Shown here one piece after another: positions 37,113-47,101 of a stretch of DNA of 64,000 nt; the first letter of the stretch is position 1, and every line of letters begins with the position of its first letter. The DNA comes from Thalassococcus profundi (lineage in GTDB: Bacteria; Pseudomonadota; Alphaproteobacteria; Rhodobacterales; Rhodobacteraceae), in NCBI RefSeq assembly GCF_003344785.1, contig NZ_QPMK01000010.1, positions 81,193-145,192 on the forward strand. The letters are read 5' to 3'. Below the pieces are notes generated by a model. That model had not been told where the DNA came from. It worked only from the letters and a program-made list of their open reading frames with translations, and searched no databases. The translations under genes were made by a program, and so were the position numbers.

Positions 37113-37772
37113 TCAGAATTTCAGCGACAGACCGACATTGATCGCGTTGGTCTTGATGTCGGATTTCAGCGATCCTCCGCCGTCGAGGTCGGCGTCGTTG
37201 CTGGAATAGACGAACTGGTATTCGCCGAAGACCGCGAAGCGTTCGTTGAGATCGTATTTCGCCCCGGCGATTACACGCGCCGCGGGGCCGGTATACTGGT
37301 AGCCGAAGGTCTTGTCGCCGGCCGCCGTCTCCACGTCCACATGCGGAATCGCCACGCCCACGCCGCCGCCCACGTAAGGCGTGAGGCTGCCCCATTTGTC
37401 CGGCCACCGGTACATGGCATTGGCGGTCAGGATATTCAGCCCATCTGTCAGCTCCAGGCTGTCGAAGCCGAGCGCATCGCGCTCGTCGTCGGGCGCGTAG
37501 ACCTTGGTGTGGGTGAATTCCAGACCGAAGCCCAGCTGTTCGTCACGCCACCACATGCCTCGCACACCGTAATAGGGCGGCATTTCGAACGACCGGCCTT
37601 CCCAGCCGATCAGCGCGTCGTAACTGCCGCCGCCGGGATAATCACCCGAGATGCGGCTGTGCGGCGCGGTTTGCCAGCCGGAATAGATCGAAAGCTCCAT
37701 CTCCGCCGCGGCAGAGGTCGCCCAGATAGGAGCGAGGCCCAGTACGGCCGCCCCGAGAATCGCTTTGGTCAT
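37113..37772 (-). CDS. Outer-membrane beta-barrel protein (OmpA/OmpW-like)
   Basis: The 219-aa protein has a signal peptide ([23 protein letters not shown]) and alternating strands rich in Tyr/Gly: [33 protein letters not shown] and [14 protein letters not shown]. It ends with Phe (NVGLSLKF), the barrel-insertion signal read by BamA. The eight-strand barrel size fits OmpW or OmpA-N proteins; cargo is unknown. It diverges from the petABC operon. Confidence 0.85.
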   Translation of the reverse strand: MTKAILGAAVLGLAPIWATSAAAEMELSIYSGWQTAPHSRISGDYPGGGSYDALIGWEGRSFEMPPYYGVRGMWWRDEQLGFGLEFTHTKVYAPDDERDALGFDSLELTDGLNILTANAMYRWPDKWGSLTPYVGGGVGVAIPHVDVETAAGDKTFGYQYTGPAARVIAGAKYDLNERFAVFGEYQFVYSSNDADLDGGGSLKSDIKTNAINVGLSLKF

Positions 37773-37995
37773 GACGCATCCATGGATTTGCGTGAACTGT
37801 TTGGTGTAGCATATAGACCGCCTGCCATGACCTCACAACCGCGACAGAAGCGCGCTTTTGGCCAATGCGTCCTTTTGATCGCTGGACGGCCCTGTCTCTG
37901 CCCGCTAAATAGCCCAAGGATATGCTGCGGGTTTTGCCCGCGGGCAGGTATTTTCGAACTGGCCGCAGCCGCGGCCCAGGAATGGAGTAAACCTC

Positions 37996-38556
37996 GTGTC
38001 ACATGCAGACGATCACGAAGGCACCCGCAGGGATTTCCTGTACTACGCCACCGCAGGCGCGGGGGCGGTCACCGCGGGCGCCGCAATCTGGCCGCTGGTC
38101 AACCAGATGAACCCCTCTGCCGACGTGCGTGCCCTGTCGTCGATCCGCGTCGACATCTCGGGCGTGTCCGAAGGCTCGCAGTTGACCGTGCAATGGCTGG
38201 GCAAACCGGTTTTCATCCGCCGCCGCACCGCCGAAGAGATCGAAGAGGCCAACGGCGTGCCGATGTCCGACCTTCCCGATCCGATCGCGCGCAATGCCAA
38301 CCTAGACGATACCGCCGAAGCAACCGACGCCAACCGCGCGCTGGACGACACCGGCGAATGGCTGGTGATGATGGGCGTCTGCACCCACCTGGGCTGCGTG
38401 CCGCTGGGCGAGGCCGGCGATTACAACGGCTGGTTCTGCCCGTGCCATGGGTCGCACTACGACACCGCCGGGCGCATCCGCCGCGGGCCCGCACCGACCA
38501 ACCTGCTGGTGCCCGTCGCCGAATTTGCCGACGAATCCACTCTCGTCCTCGGATAA
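37996..38556 (+). CDS. petA: Ubiquinol-cytochrome c reductase Rieske subunit
   Basis: The 186-aa Rieske protein holds a 2Fe-2S cluster through CTHLGC and CPCHGSHYD. Its uncleaved Tat anchor ([25 protein letters not shown]) places it on the periplasmic face. It passes electrons from ubiquinol to cytochrome c1. The start is GTG 37996, with a GGAG site 8 nt upstream. petB follows after 12 bp. Confidence 0.96.
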   Translation: MSHADDHEGTRRDFLYYATAGAGAVTAGAAIWPLVNQMNPSADVRALSSIRVDISGVSEGSQLTVQWLGKPVFIRRRTAEEIEEANGVPMSDLPDPIARNANLDDTAEATDANRALDDTGEWLVMMGVCTHLGCVPLGEAGDYNGWFCPCHGSHYDTAGRIRRGPAPTNLLVPVAEFADESTLVLG

Positions 38557-38568
38557 CGGAGCTTAGAC

Positions 38569-39912
38569 ATGGCTGGAATTCCGCACGACCATTACGAACC
38601 GAAGACCGGGGGCGAACGCTGGGTGCATCGGCGGCTGCCGATCATCGGTCTTCTTTACGACACGATCATGATCCCCACGCCCAAGAACCTGAACTGGATG
38701 TGGATCTGGGGCATTGTCCTGACCTTCACCTTGGCGCTGCAGATCATCACCGGCATCACGCTGGTCATGCATTACACGCCCGACGCCGACCTGGCCTTTG
38801 CCAGCGTCGAGCATATCATGCGCGACGTGAACGGCGGCTGGGCCCTGCGCTACATCCATGCCAACGGCGCATCGCTGTTCTTCGTGGCAGTCTACGCCCA
38901 CATCTTCCGGGGCCTCTACTACGGTTCCTACAAGGAACCGCGCGAGATCACCTGGATCATCGGCATCCTCATCTACCTCCTGATGATGGGCACCGCCTTC
39001 ATGGGCTACGTTCTGCCCTGGGGCCAGATGTCCTTCTGGGGCGCGACCGTGATCACCGGCCTCTTCGGGGCGATCCCGCTCATCGGTGAACCGATCCAGA
39101 CCTGGCTGCTGGGCGGACCGGCGGTGGACAACTACACGCTGACGCGCTTCTTCTCGCTGCACTACCTGTTCCCGTTCGTTATCGCGGGCCTGGTGATCGT
39201 GCACATCTGGGCGTTCCACACCACCGGCAACAACAACCCCACCGGGGTCGAAGTGCGCCGGACCTCCAAGGCCGACGCCGAAAAAGACACCGTGCCGTTC
39301 TGGCCCTACTTCGTCATCAAGGACCTCTTCGCGCTTGCGGTGATCCTGGCGGTGTTCTTTGCCATCGTCGGCTTCATGCCCAACTACCTGGGCCACCCCG
39401 ACAACTACATCGAGGCGAACCCGCTGGCGACGCCCGCGCACATCGTGCCGGAATGGTACTTCCTGCCGTTCTACGCGATCCTGCGCGCCTTCACGGCCGA
39501 AGTCTGGGTGGTGCAGATCGCGTCCTTCGTGACCGGCGGCATCATCGACGCCAAGTTCTTTGGCGTGCTGGCGATGTTCGGCGCGATCGCGGTCATGGCG
39601 CTGGCGCCCTGGCTCGACACCTCGAGCGTCCGCTCGGGCCGCTACCGCCCGATGTTCAAGTGGTGGTTCGCTCTGCTGGTCGTGGACTTCTTCGTCCTGA
39701 TGTGGTGCGGCGCGATGCCCGCGGAGGAGCCCTATGCGTCGATCTCGCTGGTCGCATCGGCCTACTGGTTCGCCTACTTCCTGGTGATCCTGCCGCTGCT
39801 CGGCGTCCTGGAAAAGCCGAACGCCCAGCCGGAAACCATCGAAGCGGACTTCGACGCGCATTACGCCAAGTCGGGCGGCACCAAGACCGTTGCCCAGACA
39901 CCGGCCGAATAA
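38569..39912 (+). CDS. petB: Cytochrome b subunit of the bc1 complex
   Basis: The 447-aa protein has eight membrane spans and binds two haems b through paired histidines on spans B and D. The Qo-site motif reads [17 protein letters not shown] and [24 protein letters not shown] is the cd1 region. It oxidises ubiquinol at Qo and reduces quinone at Qi. Length matches alphaproteobacterial cytochrome b with a C-terminal extension. Confidence 0.96.
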   Translation: MAGIPHDHYEPKTGGERWVHRRLPIIGLLYDTIMIPTPKNLNWMWIWGIVLTFTLALQIITGITLVMHYTPDADLAFASVEHIMRDVNGGWALRYIHANGASLFFVAVYAHIFRGLYYGSYKEPREITWIIGILIYLLMMGTAFMGYVLPWGQMSFWGATVITGLFGAIPLIGEPIQTWLLGGPAVDNYTLTRFFSLHYLFPFVIAGLVIVHIWAFHTTGNNNPTGVEVRRTSKADAEKDTVPFWPYFVIKDLFALAVILAVFFAIVGFMPNYLGHPDNYIEANPLATPAHIVPEWYFLPFYAILRAFTAEVWVVQIASFVTGGIIDAKFFGVLAMFGAIAVMALAPWLDTSSVRSGRYRPMFKWWFALLVVDFFVLMWCGAMPAEEPYASISLVASAYWFAYFLVILPLLGVLEKPNAQPETIEADFDAHYAKSGGTKTVAQTPAE

Positions 39913-39930
39913 GAAAGAGGACCTGAACCC

Positions 39931-40719
39931 ATGTTCAAGACAATCGCCCTCTCTGCCGCTCTGGCACTCGGCCTTGGCGCAACCGGCGCCCATGCCGCCG
40001 GCGCGGAAGGCCATGTAGAGGATTTCGACTTCAGCTTCGAAGGGCCGTTCGGCACCTACGACCAGAACCAGCTGCAGCGCGGTCTCAAGATCTACACCCA
40101 GGTCTGCGCCGGCTGCCACGGTCTGAAGTTCGTGCCGATCCGGTCGCTGAGCGCGGAGTCCGGCCCGGGCCTGCCCGAAGACCAGGTGCGCGCCTATGCC
40201 GAGCAGAACTTCGAGGTCTTCGACGAAGAGCTTGACGATTTCCGCCCGGCGCGTCCGACCGACAACTTTCCGGCCAACAACGGCGTCGGCGCGCCCGACC
40301 TGTCGCTGATGGCAAAGGCCCGCGCCGGCTTTCACGGCCCTTATGGAACCGGCATCAACCAGTTCATGAAGGGCATCGGCGGCCCGGAATACATCGCGTC
40401 GCTGCTGACCGGCTACACCGGTGAAGACCGCGAACAGGCCGGCACCATCCTTTACGAGAACACCGCCTTCCCGGGCGGCTGGATTTCGATGGCGCCGCCG
40501 CTCTACGGCGAGGATGTCGAATTCGACGACGGCCACGAGAACGACCTTGAAAGCGAAGCCAAGGACGTCGCGGCCTTCCTGATGTGGACGGCAGAGCCCA
40601 AGATGATGGCCCGCAAGCAGGCAGGTTTCGTCGGCGTGCTGTTCCTGACGGTTCTGTCGGTGCTGCTCTACCTCACCAACAAGCGCATCTGGGCTCCGAT
40701 CAAGCGCAAAGGCCACTGA
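39931..40719 (+). CDS. petC: Cytochrome c1
   Basis: The 262-aa protein has a signal peptide ([22 protein letters not shown]), a haem c attachment site CAGCH near residue 59, a Met ligand expected in SMAPPLYG and one C-terminal anchor ([20 protein letters not shown]). It accepts electrons from the Rieske centre and reduces cytochrome c2/cy. It completes the three-gene bc1 operon and is followed by a strong terminator. Confidence 0.96.
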   Translation: MFKTIALSAALALGLGATGAHAAGAEGHVEDFDFSFEGPFGTYDQNQLQRGLKIYTQVCAGCHGLKFVPIRSLSAESGPGLPEDQVRAYAEQNFEVFDEELDDFRPARPTDNFPANNGVGAPDLSLMAKARAGFHGPYGTGINQFMKGIGGPEYIASLLTGYTGEDREQAGTILYENTAFPGGWISMAPPLYGEDVEFDDGHENDLESEAKDVAAFLMWTAEPKMMARKQAGFVGVLFLTVLSVLLYLTNKRIWAPIKRKGH

Positions 40720-40743
40720 GGCCGCGCCCGATACGATGACAAG

Positions 40744-40770
40744 GCCCCGCCCGATGAGGCGGGGCTTTTT
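40744..40770 (+). terminator. Rho-independent terminator of petABC
   Basis: GCCCCGCC - CGATGA - GGCGGGGC is a perfect 8-bp stem directly followed by TTTTT, 24 nt after the petC stop. Confidence 0.92.
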
Positions 40771-40862
40771 CGTTGCGACCACGGAATTCCCGAGAATTCC
40801 GGTCCGTTTTCCGCGGGGAATACGCCCCCTTCCCTCACCGTTGCGCTCAATCGGTCAGACAA

Positions 40863-40908
40863 ATCGGAAAGCACGTGTTTTCCGATGCGTTTTCTTCGGA
40901 GAAAACGC
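40863..40908 (-). terminator. Tandem hairpins downstream of thiQ
   Basis: Two adjacent stems lie just past the thiQ stop: GCGTTTTC/GAAAACGC around a 6-nt loop (40887-40908) and ATCGGAAA/TTTCCGAT (40863-40886). On the minus strand the second is followed by TTTGTCT. They probably terminate or stabilise the thiBPQ message. Confidence 0.55.
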
Positions 40909-40909
40909 C

Positions 40910-41608
40910 TCAATGCCCAAGGTACGCGCGCAGAGCCGGTGGCGGGTCATCCAGCAGCGTCGCGGTGTCCGCGGGCGCATGGGCGCGCCCCTCGGCCACC
41001 ACGATGGCCTGCGGCGCAAAGCGCAGCGCATCCTTCGGATCGTGGCTGACCAGCAATACCAGCGCGCCGGTGTCGGCGGTGACCTCGGCCACCAGATCCA
41101 GCATCTCGGCCCGCAGGGCCGGCCCCAGCGCGGCAAAGGGTTCATCCAGGAGCAGCACCGGCCGGTCCTGCACCAAAACCCGCGCCAGCGCCGCGCGGCT
41201 TTGCTGACCGCCCGACAGCGACCCCGGCAGACGGTCCTCGAATCCCGAGAGTCCGACCCGCGCCAGCGCGTCGCCGATCCGCCCGGTCTGCGCCGCATCG
41301 GGGCGGCGGCCGTCGGGCCGCACCGCGAGGCCGAGGTTGCGTGCGATGCTGAGATGCGGGAACAGGTTGTTGTCCTGAAACAGGATCGTCACGGGGCGCG
41401 CCGCCGGGCTGAGCGGGCCGAGGTCCCTGCCCTGCCACAGCACGCGCCCGACTTCGGGACTGCGGAACCCGGCCACGAGGTCGAGCAGCGTCGACTTGCC
41501 CGCACCCGAGGGGCCGATCACCGCCACGCGGTCACCGGGCGCGATCTGCATCTCCGCCTCCAGCGCGAAATCGCCCGCGCGCCAGCGCAGTCCGTCAAGC
41601 TCGAGCAC
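40910..41608 (-). CDS. thiQ: Thiamine ABC transporter ATPase
   Basis: The 232-aa ATPase has Walker A IGPSGAGKST, the signature LSGGQQSR, Walker B VLLLDEPFAAL and the switch His in LLVSHDPKDAL. FQDNNLFPHLS is typical of ThiQ. It drives import of thiamine (or its phosphates) captured by ThiB. Its start overlaps thiP by 14 nt. Confidence 0.93.
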   Translation of the reverse strand: MLELDGLRWRAGDFALEAEMQIAPGDRVAVIGPSGAGKSTLLDLVAGFRSPEVGRVLWQGRDLGPLSPAARPVTILFQDNNLFPHLSIARNLGLAVRPDGRRPDAAQTGRIGDALARVGLSGFEDRLPGSLSGGQQSRAALARVLVQDRPVLLLDEPFAALGPALRAEMLDLVAEVTADTGALVLLVSHDPKDALRFAPQAIVVAEGRAHAPADTATLLDDPPPALRAYLGH

Positions 41609-43109
41609 CGACGCGTCCCCCCCTGTCGAAGCCCCAGAACAGTCCCAGCGACAGGGTCAGCAACAACAGCGCAGCACCCGCCGCGGCCTCCATCCGGTAG
41701 GCGCCCATGAGCCCATAGACCTTGAGCGGCAGGGTCGCGTTGTCCGGATCGGCAAAAAGCGCGATCACGCCCAGGTCGCCCATCGACAGCGCCGCCGTCA
41801 GCCCCGCGGCGAACCCCAAGGGTCGGCGTAGCCGCGGCAGCAGCACATGGCGCAGCCAGGCCCATCCGGTCAGCCCCAGGGCGGCGCGCAGACGGGCATA
41901 GTCGCGGCGGATGGTCTCGGCCTCGGGCCTCAGGATGCGCAGGGCAAAGGGCAGCGACACCAGCGCGTTGACCAGCGCTGTGACCGGCAAGGCCAGGTCC
42001 ACAGGGTTGACCACGGGCCGCAGGATCAGGAACAGACCCGTTCCCAGCACCAGCGGCGACAGGGCAATGCCCGCAAGCCCGATCACCTCGCCCGTCCGCG
42101 TCGCCAGCGGCAGTGCCCAGATGAGGCACAGCGCGGTGGAGCCCAGCGCCACCAGCATCGAATGTCCCGCCGCCTGCCAGACCTCCGGCCCCAGCAGCAC
42201 CAGCCCCGGCACGCCGCGCCAGACCACCGTCGCCAGTGGCACCAGCAGGAACAGCGCCGCCAGCGCGATCCAGACCGCGTCGAGACCCCGCGCGGCACCG
42301 CCGCTGTCCCAGCGTGGCACCACGCGGTCGAGACCGATGCCGAAGCCTTCGCCCCTCGACAGGCGCAGCGCCGCCAGCCCCGCGACCAGCGCAAGACCCA
42401 GCTGGATCAGCGACAGCACGGCGGCGCGCGCGAGGTCGAAATCGAACCGCACCGCCTGGTAGATCGCAAGCTCCACCGTGGTGGCGCGCGGTCCGCCGCC
42501 CAGCGTCAGCGCGATGGCAAAGCTCGACAGGCAGATGACGAAGATCACCGCGAAGGCGCCGGGCGCGATGCTGCGCAGCATCGGCGCTTCGAGCACCTGC
42601 CACATGGCGCGCGGGCTGAGCCCCAGCGAGGCCGCCAGCCGCAGACGTTCGCCCGGGATCGCGAGCCAGCCCTGCAGGATCAGCCGCGTCGCCAGCGGCA
42701 GGTTGAAAAAGACATGCGCGATGACGACGCCGTGCAACCCGTAGATCGTCAGCTCCGGCAGGCCCAGCGCGCTCAGCGCTCGGTTTGCCAGCCCGGACGT
42801 GCCGAAGACCGCGAGCAGCCCCAGCACCGCGACGATCACCGGCAGGATGAACGGCGCCCCCAGGAGCGCCACCAGCGCGCCGCGTCCGCGGAACTGCCGC
42901 CGCGCCAGGGCGCGGGCCACGGGGATGGCGAAGAGCACGCTGAAGAAAGCGGAAAGCGTGGCCTGCACCAGCGTGAACCGCAGCGCCTGCCAGTCGCCGG
43001 GGCGCAGGGCCGACCAGCCCTCGGCGCGCAGGATCACCGCGGTCACCGGGCCCAGCGTCAGCCCGATGACCAGCGCCCCCGCGATTATTGCGAGAGCGCG
43101 CGGCGCCAT
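41595..43109 (-). CDS. thiP: Thiamine ABC transporter permease
   Basis: The 504-aa protein contains two tandem permease domains, as in ThiP. Each has an EAA loop: RLAASLGLSPRAMWQVLEAPMLRSI and RLRAALGLTGWAWLRHVLLPRLRRP. About twelve hydrophobic spans are visible. ATG 43109 (MAPRALAI) overlaps the thiB end by 25 nt, and a longer frame upstream is inside thiB. Confidence 0.93.
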   Translation of the reverse strand: MAPRALAIIAGALVIGLTLGPVTAVILRAEGWSALRPGDWQALRFTLVQATLSAFFSVLFAIPVARALARRQFRGRGALVALLGAPFILPVIVAVLGLLAVFGTSGLANRALSALGLPELTIYGLHGVVIAHVFFNLPLATRLILQGWLAIPGERLRLAASLGLSPRAMWQVLEAPMLRSIAPGAFAVIFVICLSSFAIALTLGGGPRATTVELAIYQAVRFDFDLARAAVLSLIQLGLALVAGLAALRLSRGEGFGIGLDRVVPRWDSGGAARGLDAVWIALAALFLLVPLATVVWRGVPGLVLLGPEVWQAAGHSMLVALGSTALCLIWALPLATRTGEVIGLAGIALSPLVLGTGLFLILRPVVNPVDLALPVTALVNALVSLPFALRILRPEAETIRRDYARLRAALGLTGWAWLRHVLLPRLRRPLGFAAGLTAALSMGDLGVIALFADPDNATLPLKVYGLMGAYRMEAAAGAALLLLTLSLGLFWGFDRGGRVGARA

Positions 43110-44065
43110 GCGTCGATGGCCGTATCGCGCAGCGCGGCGGCTTCGTCCTCGGAGTAGAACAGCACCTTTTCGGGCAGATCCAGCTCCTTGAAGCCGTCGG
43201 GCCAACCGTCGCGCGGCAGCGCCGCCGGGATCGACCAGTTGCCGGTGGCGATCATCGACTGGAAATCCTCGGACAGGATGAAGGCCATGAAATCGTCGGC
43301 CAGCTCCGGCTGGTCGGTGTTCGCGACCTTGGCCGCCAGTTCAACCATGAAGTAATGCCCCTCGGGGAAGATCGCCGCCTTCTTGGTGCGGTCCTCCTCG
43401 GCGATGATGTGATAGGCGGGGGAGGTCGTGTAGCTCAGCACCATGTCGGCCTCGCCATCGGTGAAGAGACCGTAGCTTTCCGACCAGCCCTTGGTCACGG
43501 TGAGGATCTTCGGCGCCAGCTTTTCCCAGGCCGCCTGCGCCTCGTCGCCGTAGACCGCCTGCACCCAGAGCACCAGCGCCAGGCCCGAGATCGAGGTGCG
43601 CGGGTCCTGGATCACCAGCTTGAGGTCATCCGGGGCGTTCAGCAGGTCGTCGAATGAGGCGGGTGGTTCGGCCAGCCGTTCGGTGTTGTAGACAAAGGCC
43701 GTGTGGCCGTAGTTGAACGGCAGGAACACCTCGTCGGTCCAGTCGATCGGCAGGGTCAGCGCGTCCAAAGGCTGGCCGTGCGGGGCGAAGAGGCCGCTCT
43801 CCCGTGCGCGCTTGGTGGCGTCGGTGGTGAGGCCGAAGACGATGTCGGCCTCGGTCCGCTCGCCTTCGAGCAGCAGGCGCGGCAGCAGGTCGCCGGGCTT
43901 GAACTGCAGGTCGCAGCCGCAGCGGGCCTCGAACATCTCTTCGATCTTGGGTCCCGGCCCCCATTCCGAGGTGATGTAATCGCCTGCATAGACTGTCAGG
44001 ACGGGAGTGTCGGCCAGAGCGGCGCTGGCTGAGAAAAGGGCCGCTGCAACTGTGAGAGCCTTCAT
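43085..44065 (-). CDS. thiB: Thiamine-binding periplasmic protein
   Basis: The 326-aa protein has a signal peptide (MKALTVAAALFSASAALA) and the ThiB fold: VLTVYAGDYITSEWGPGPKIEEMFEARCGCDLQF, FGLTTDATKRARESGLF and SYTTSPAYHIIAEEDRTKKAAIFPEGHYFMVE. It binds thiamine or TPP for ThiPQ. A GGAGG site precedes the ATG and a TPP riboswitch lies just upstream. Confidence 0.94.
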   Translation of the reverse strand: MKALTVAAALFSASAALADTPVLTVYAGDYITSEWGPGPKIEEMFEARCGCDLQFKPGDLLPRLLLEGERTEADIVFGLTTDATKRARESGLFAPHGQPLDALTLPIDWTDEVFLPFNYGHTAFVYNTERLAEPPASFDDLLNAPDDLKLVIQDPRTSISGLALVLWVQAVYGDEAQAAWEKLAPKILTVTKGWSESYGLFTDGEADMVLSYTTSPAYHIIAEEDRTKKAAIFPEGHYFMVELAAKVANTDQPELADDFMAFILSEDFQSMIATGNWSIPAALPRDGWPDGFKELDLPEKVLFYSEDEAAALRDTAIDAWRRALSQ

Positions 44066-44116
44066 GGCATCCTCCAGGATTGCGACGGATGGGCAAAGTT
44101 GGAGGCGTATCCAGAC

Positions 44117-44204
44117 CTTCCCTCCGCCGGTGTTAACCGGTTCAGGTTCAACGGGTTCGCATGCGCATCTCAGCTTGGGTTGGCCCCAAGCACCCCGAGG
44201 TATC
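44117..44204 (-). ncRNA. TPP riboswitch (THI-box) controlling thiBPQ
   Basis: On the minus strand the conserved elements occur in order: CTCGGGGTGC, a short P3 stem (CTTGGG...CCCAAG), GCTGAGA, ACCCGTTGAACCTGA and CCGGCGGAGGGA. The ends ACCT and AGGT can close P1. It starts about 140 nt upstream of thiB. A CCTCC just after it (44101-44105 on the opposite strand) can pair with the thiB GGAGG, suggesting control of translation. Confidence 0.95.
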
Positions 44205-44296
44205 CCGACAGCTAGCCCCGCGCCCCGCGGCTTTCAAGCGAAATCCCTTGAGGCCCCGCGCGCCCTGCCCTAACACGCCCCCAAGGAGACCCCGCC

Positions 44297-45409
44297 ATGA
44301 GCCTGAACACCTTCGGTCATCTCTTCCGCGTCACCACCTGGGGCGAAAGCCACGGGCCCGCGCTTGGCGCCACGGTCGACGGCTGCCCGCCGGGCGTGCC
44401 GGTGGACGAGGCGGCGCTGCAGCACTGGCTGGACCGGCGCAAGCCCGGCACCAGCAAATATACCACGCAGCGGCGCGAGGCGGACGCGGTACGCATCCTG
44501 TCGGGCGTGTTCGAGGGCCAGACCACCGGCACGCCGGTGCAGCTGATGATCGAGAACACCGACCAGCGGTCGAAGGATTACGGCGACATCGCCGAGAAGT
44601 TCCGCCCCGGCCATGCCGACATCACCTATTGGCAGAAATACGGCATCCGCGACTACCGCGGCGGCGGTCGGTCCTCGGCCCGCGAAACCGCGGCACGGGT
44701 GGCGGCCGGCGGACTGGCGCGGGCGGCGCTATCGGAGCTGGCGCCGGGGATCGAGATCACCGGCTACATGACGCAGATGGGGCCGCACGGCATCACCGGA
44801 GACCGGGACATGGACCAGGTCGACCAGAACCCGTTCTGGGTGCCTTCGGCCGAAACCGCGGAGACATGGGCGGGCTACCTGGAAGAGCTGCGCAAGTCCG
44901 GCAATTCCGTGGGCGCGATCATCGAGGTGGTGGCGCGCGGTGTGCCGGCCGGGCTCGGCGCGCCGGTTTACGGCAAGATCGACACCGACCTTGCGGCTGC
45001 GATGATGTCGATCAACGCCGTGAAGGGTGTGGAGATCGGCGAAGGCATGGCCGCGGCGATGCTGACCGGCGAAGACAATGCCGACGAGATATTCATGGGC
45101 AACGATGGCCAGCCGGTCTATTCCAGCAACCACGCCGGCGGTATCCTGGGCGGGATCACCACCGGGCAGGACATCGTCGTGCGCTTTGCGGTGAAGCCGA
45201 CCTCTTCGATCCTGAAGCCGCGCCAGACCATCACCAAGTCGGGCCAGGCGACCGAGATCGTTACAAGGGGCCGGCACGATCCCTGTGTCGGCATCCGCGC
45301 CGTGCCCGTGGGCGAGGCGATGATGGCCTGCGTGATCCTCGACCACCTGCTGCTGCATCGCGGTCAGATCGGCGGCGAGGTCGGTACGCACCGCGGCCGG
45401 ATCGGCTGA
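44297..45409 (+). CDS. aroC: Chorismate synthase
   Basis: The 370-aa enzyme makes chorismate from EPSP with reduced FMN, the last step of the shikimate trunk. Motifs include [59 protein letters not shown] and [17 protein letters not shown]. All blocks are intact. The AAGGAG site is 7 nt before ATG 44297, and the start is conserved ([11 protein letters not shown]). Confidence 0.96.
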   Translation: MSLNTFGHLFRVTTWGESHGPALGATVDGCPPGVPVDEAALQHWLDRRKPGTSKYTTQRREADAVRILSGVFEGQTTGTPVQLMIENTDQRSKDYGDIAEKFRPGHADITYWQKYGIRDYRGGGRSSARETAARVAAGGLARAALSELAPGIEITGYMTQMGPHGITGDRDMDQVDQNPFWVPSAETAETWAGYLEELRKSGNSVGAIIEVVARGVPAGLGAPVYGKIDTDLAAAMMSINAVKGVEIGEGMAAAMLTGEDNADEIFMGNDGQPVYSSNHAGGILGGITTGQDIVVRFAVKPTSSILKPRQTITKSGQATEIVTRGRHDPCVGIRAVPVGEAMMACVILDHLLLHRGQIGGEVGTHRGRIG

Positions 45410-45422
45410 CACAGGCGCCGGG

Positions 45423-47006
45423 CTAGAAATCCTGCCAGGCGTCGGTGCCGGTGGGCATCGCCGCTGGCCCGGGCGCACGCGCCGGACGCGGCGGGGCGAA
45501 GGCGTCTTGCGGGGTGCGCGGCCTTTCCAGGGAAATCTCGGCACGCGCACCGGGCGGCGCAGTGGGTACGTCCCGCCGCGCAGGCGCCGTCGGCTGCGTC
45601 GCGTTGGTTTGCTGCGTTGCGGGCCGGGGCTGCGCAGGGGTCCCACACTGTGTCGGGGTGTCCGGCTGCGCAGAGCCTTCGTGCTCCGGCACGTCGACCC
45701 TGATCGGTGTCGGGGCGACCTCCATCGTCTCAGCACCGCCGCCGAACCGGATCAGCGTCGACGAAAACTCCTGCACCGCTGCGCCAAGCGCCTTGCTGGC
45801 CCGACTCGTCCTGTCGGCCATCGCCGCGTTCTCCTGCGTGACCTTGTCCAGCTGAGAGACACCGGTGGTGATTTCTTCGACCGCGCGGGCCTGTTCGAGG
45901 GCGGCGCCGGCGATTTCCGAGACCATGCCGGAGACGTCCGTCACGCTTTGTACGATGGCCGAAAGAGTCACGCTGGTTTCCTCGACCAACTGGCCGCCAT
46001 CCTTGACCTGCTGCGAGGAGTTGGACACCAGCGCCTTGATTTCCCTGGCGGAGTCCGAGGCGCGCTGAGCCAGTGACCGGACTTCGGAAGCAACGACGGA
46101 AAAGCCCTTGCCGGACTCGCCGGCGCGGGCGGCCTCGACCCCGGCGTTGAGCGCGAGCAGGTTGGTCTGGAAGGCGATGTCGTCGATGGCGCCGATGATC
46201 TGGGTAATCTGGTCCGACGACGCGGCGATGGAAGACATCGCCGCCAGCGCCCGTTCCATCACCGCGCCGCCGGATTCGGCGTGGCGGCGCCCCTCGCTGG
46301 CCCTGGTATCCGCGGTCTGCGCCTTGTCGGCGGCGGAGCGGATGCTTTGCGACAACTCCTCGAGCGCCGCAGCGGATTGCTCGAGCGTGGCGGCCTGGCG
46401 TTCCGTCCGGTCGGACATGTCGCCCGACAGGGCTGCGACCTCCCCGGCGTTGGACCGCATCGCACCAGCATTCTGGCTGAACGTCTCGAACATTTCGGCC
46501 AGCATGTCCGCAAGCGCGTTCAGGTCGCGGCGCAGCGACGGGTCGGCCTGCGGATCGTCGAGCCGCGCCCGCAAGTCCCCCTGCGCAAGGTCCCGCAGAA
46601 CTGCGCAGACAGTTTCCGGCATGGCCGTGCGCGACATCTGTGTCGCGGCGCTCGGGTCCCGGTTGCGTTCGGCGTTCTCCAGCCGAGCGCGCAGGCTGGC
46701 AAGGTCGCGGGCCATGCCGCCGAAATCCCAGTCGCCGCACTCTGCGCCCGCTGGGTCGGCCAGCGCGCGCAAATCCCGTGCATGCCGACGGACCGGCGCG
46801 TCTATACCGCGCAACAGCGCCGCCGTGGCCAGCAGCACGGCAACGACGCAGACCGCTGCCGAAACCAGCAACAGCTGCGCCGGGGCAAGGCCGAACAGCG
46901 CCTCCTGCCACAGACCGGCATGGGCCAGAGCCAGCGCGGACGCGACGGCCAGGATCAGCCCAAGGGCCGGAAACAGAATGCGGCGGCGGATCGACGTGAC
47001 GTGCAT
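45423..47006 (-). CDS. Methyl-accepting chemotaxis protein with WQDF tail
   Basis: The 527-aa chemoreceptor has two closely spaced N-terminal spans (residues about 10-30 and 40-65), so almost no periplasmic domain, then a HAMP-like linker and a signalling coiled coil. The tip is [40 protein letters not shown], the CheA/CheW-binding hairpin. A Pro-rich flexible linker of about 100 residues ends in DAWQDF, resembling the NWETF-type tether that binds CheR/CheB. It probably senses the membrane or cytoplasm. Confidence 0.92.
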   Translation of the reverse strand: MHVTSIRRRILFPALGLILAVASALALAHAGLWQEALFGLAPAQLLLVSAAVCVVAVLLATAALLRGIDAPVRRHARDLRALADPAGAECGDWDFGGMARDLASLRARLENAERNRDPSAATQMSRTAMPETVCAVLRDLAQGDLRARLDDPQADPSLRRDLNALADMLAEMFETFSQNAGAMRSNAGEVAALSGDMSDRTERQAATLEQSAAALEELSQSIRSAADKAQTADTRASEGRRHAESGGAVMERALAAMSSIAASSDQITQIIGAIDDIAFQTNLLALNAGVEAARAGESGKGFSVVASEVRSLAQRASDSAREIKALVSNSSQQVKDGGQLVEETSVTLSAIVQSVTDVSGMVSEIAGAALEQARAVEEITTGVSQLDKVTQENAAMADRTSRASKALGAAVQEFSSTLIRFGGGAETMEVAPTPIRVDVPEHEGSAQPDTPTQCGTPAQPRPATQQTNATQPTAPARRDVPTAPPGARAEISLERPRTPQDAFAPPRPARAPGPAAMPTGTDAWQDF

Positions 47007-47101
47007 CGGGCGACATACTCCTGCACGGCGGCTTCAATGCCGCCGGTCTTCGCCTGTCTGCCTAGCAGCGGAGTCTTAAGACAGTCTTGCCGCCCGTCCC
47101 G

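Noticed and set aside
38563..40782. 739-codon open frame antisense to petB-petC
   Set aside because: The + strand encodes intact cytochrome b and c1; the antisense frame is a high-GC shadow rich in His, Arg and Gln.
44297..44330. TPP riboswitch also controlling aroC
   Set aside because: The aptamer is on the minus strand only; aroC is on the plus strand with its own ribosome site.
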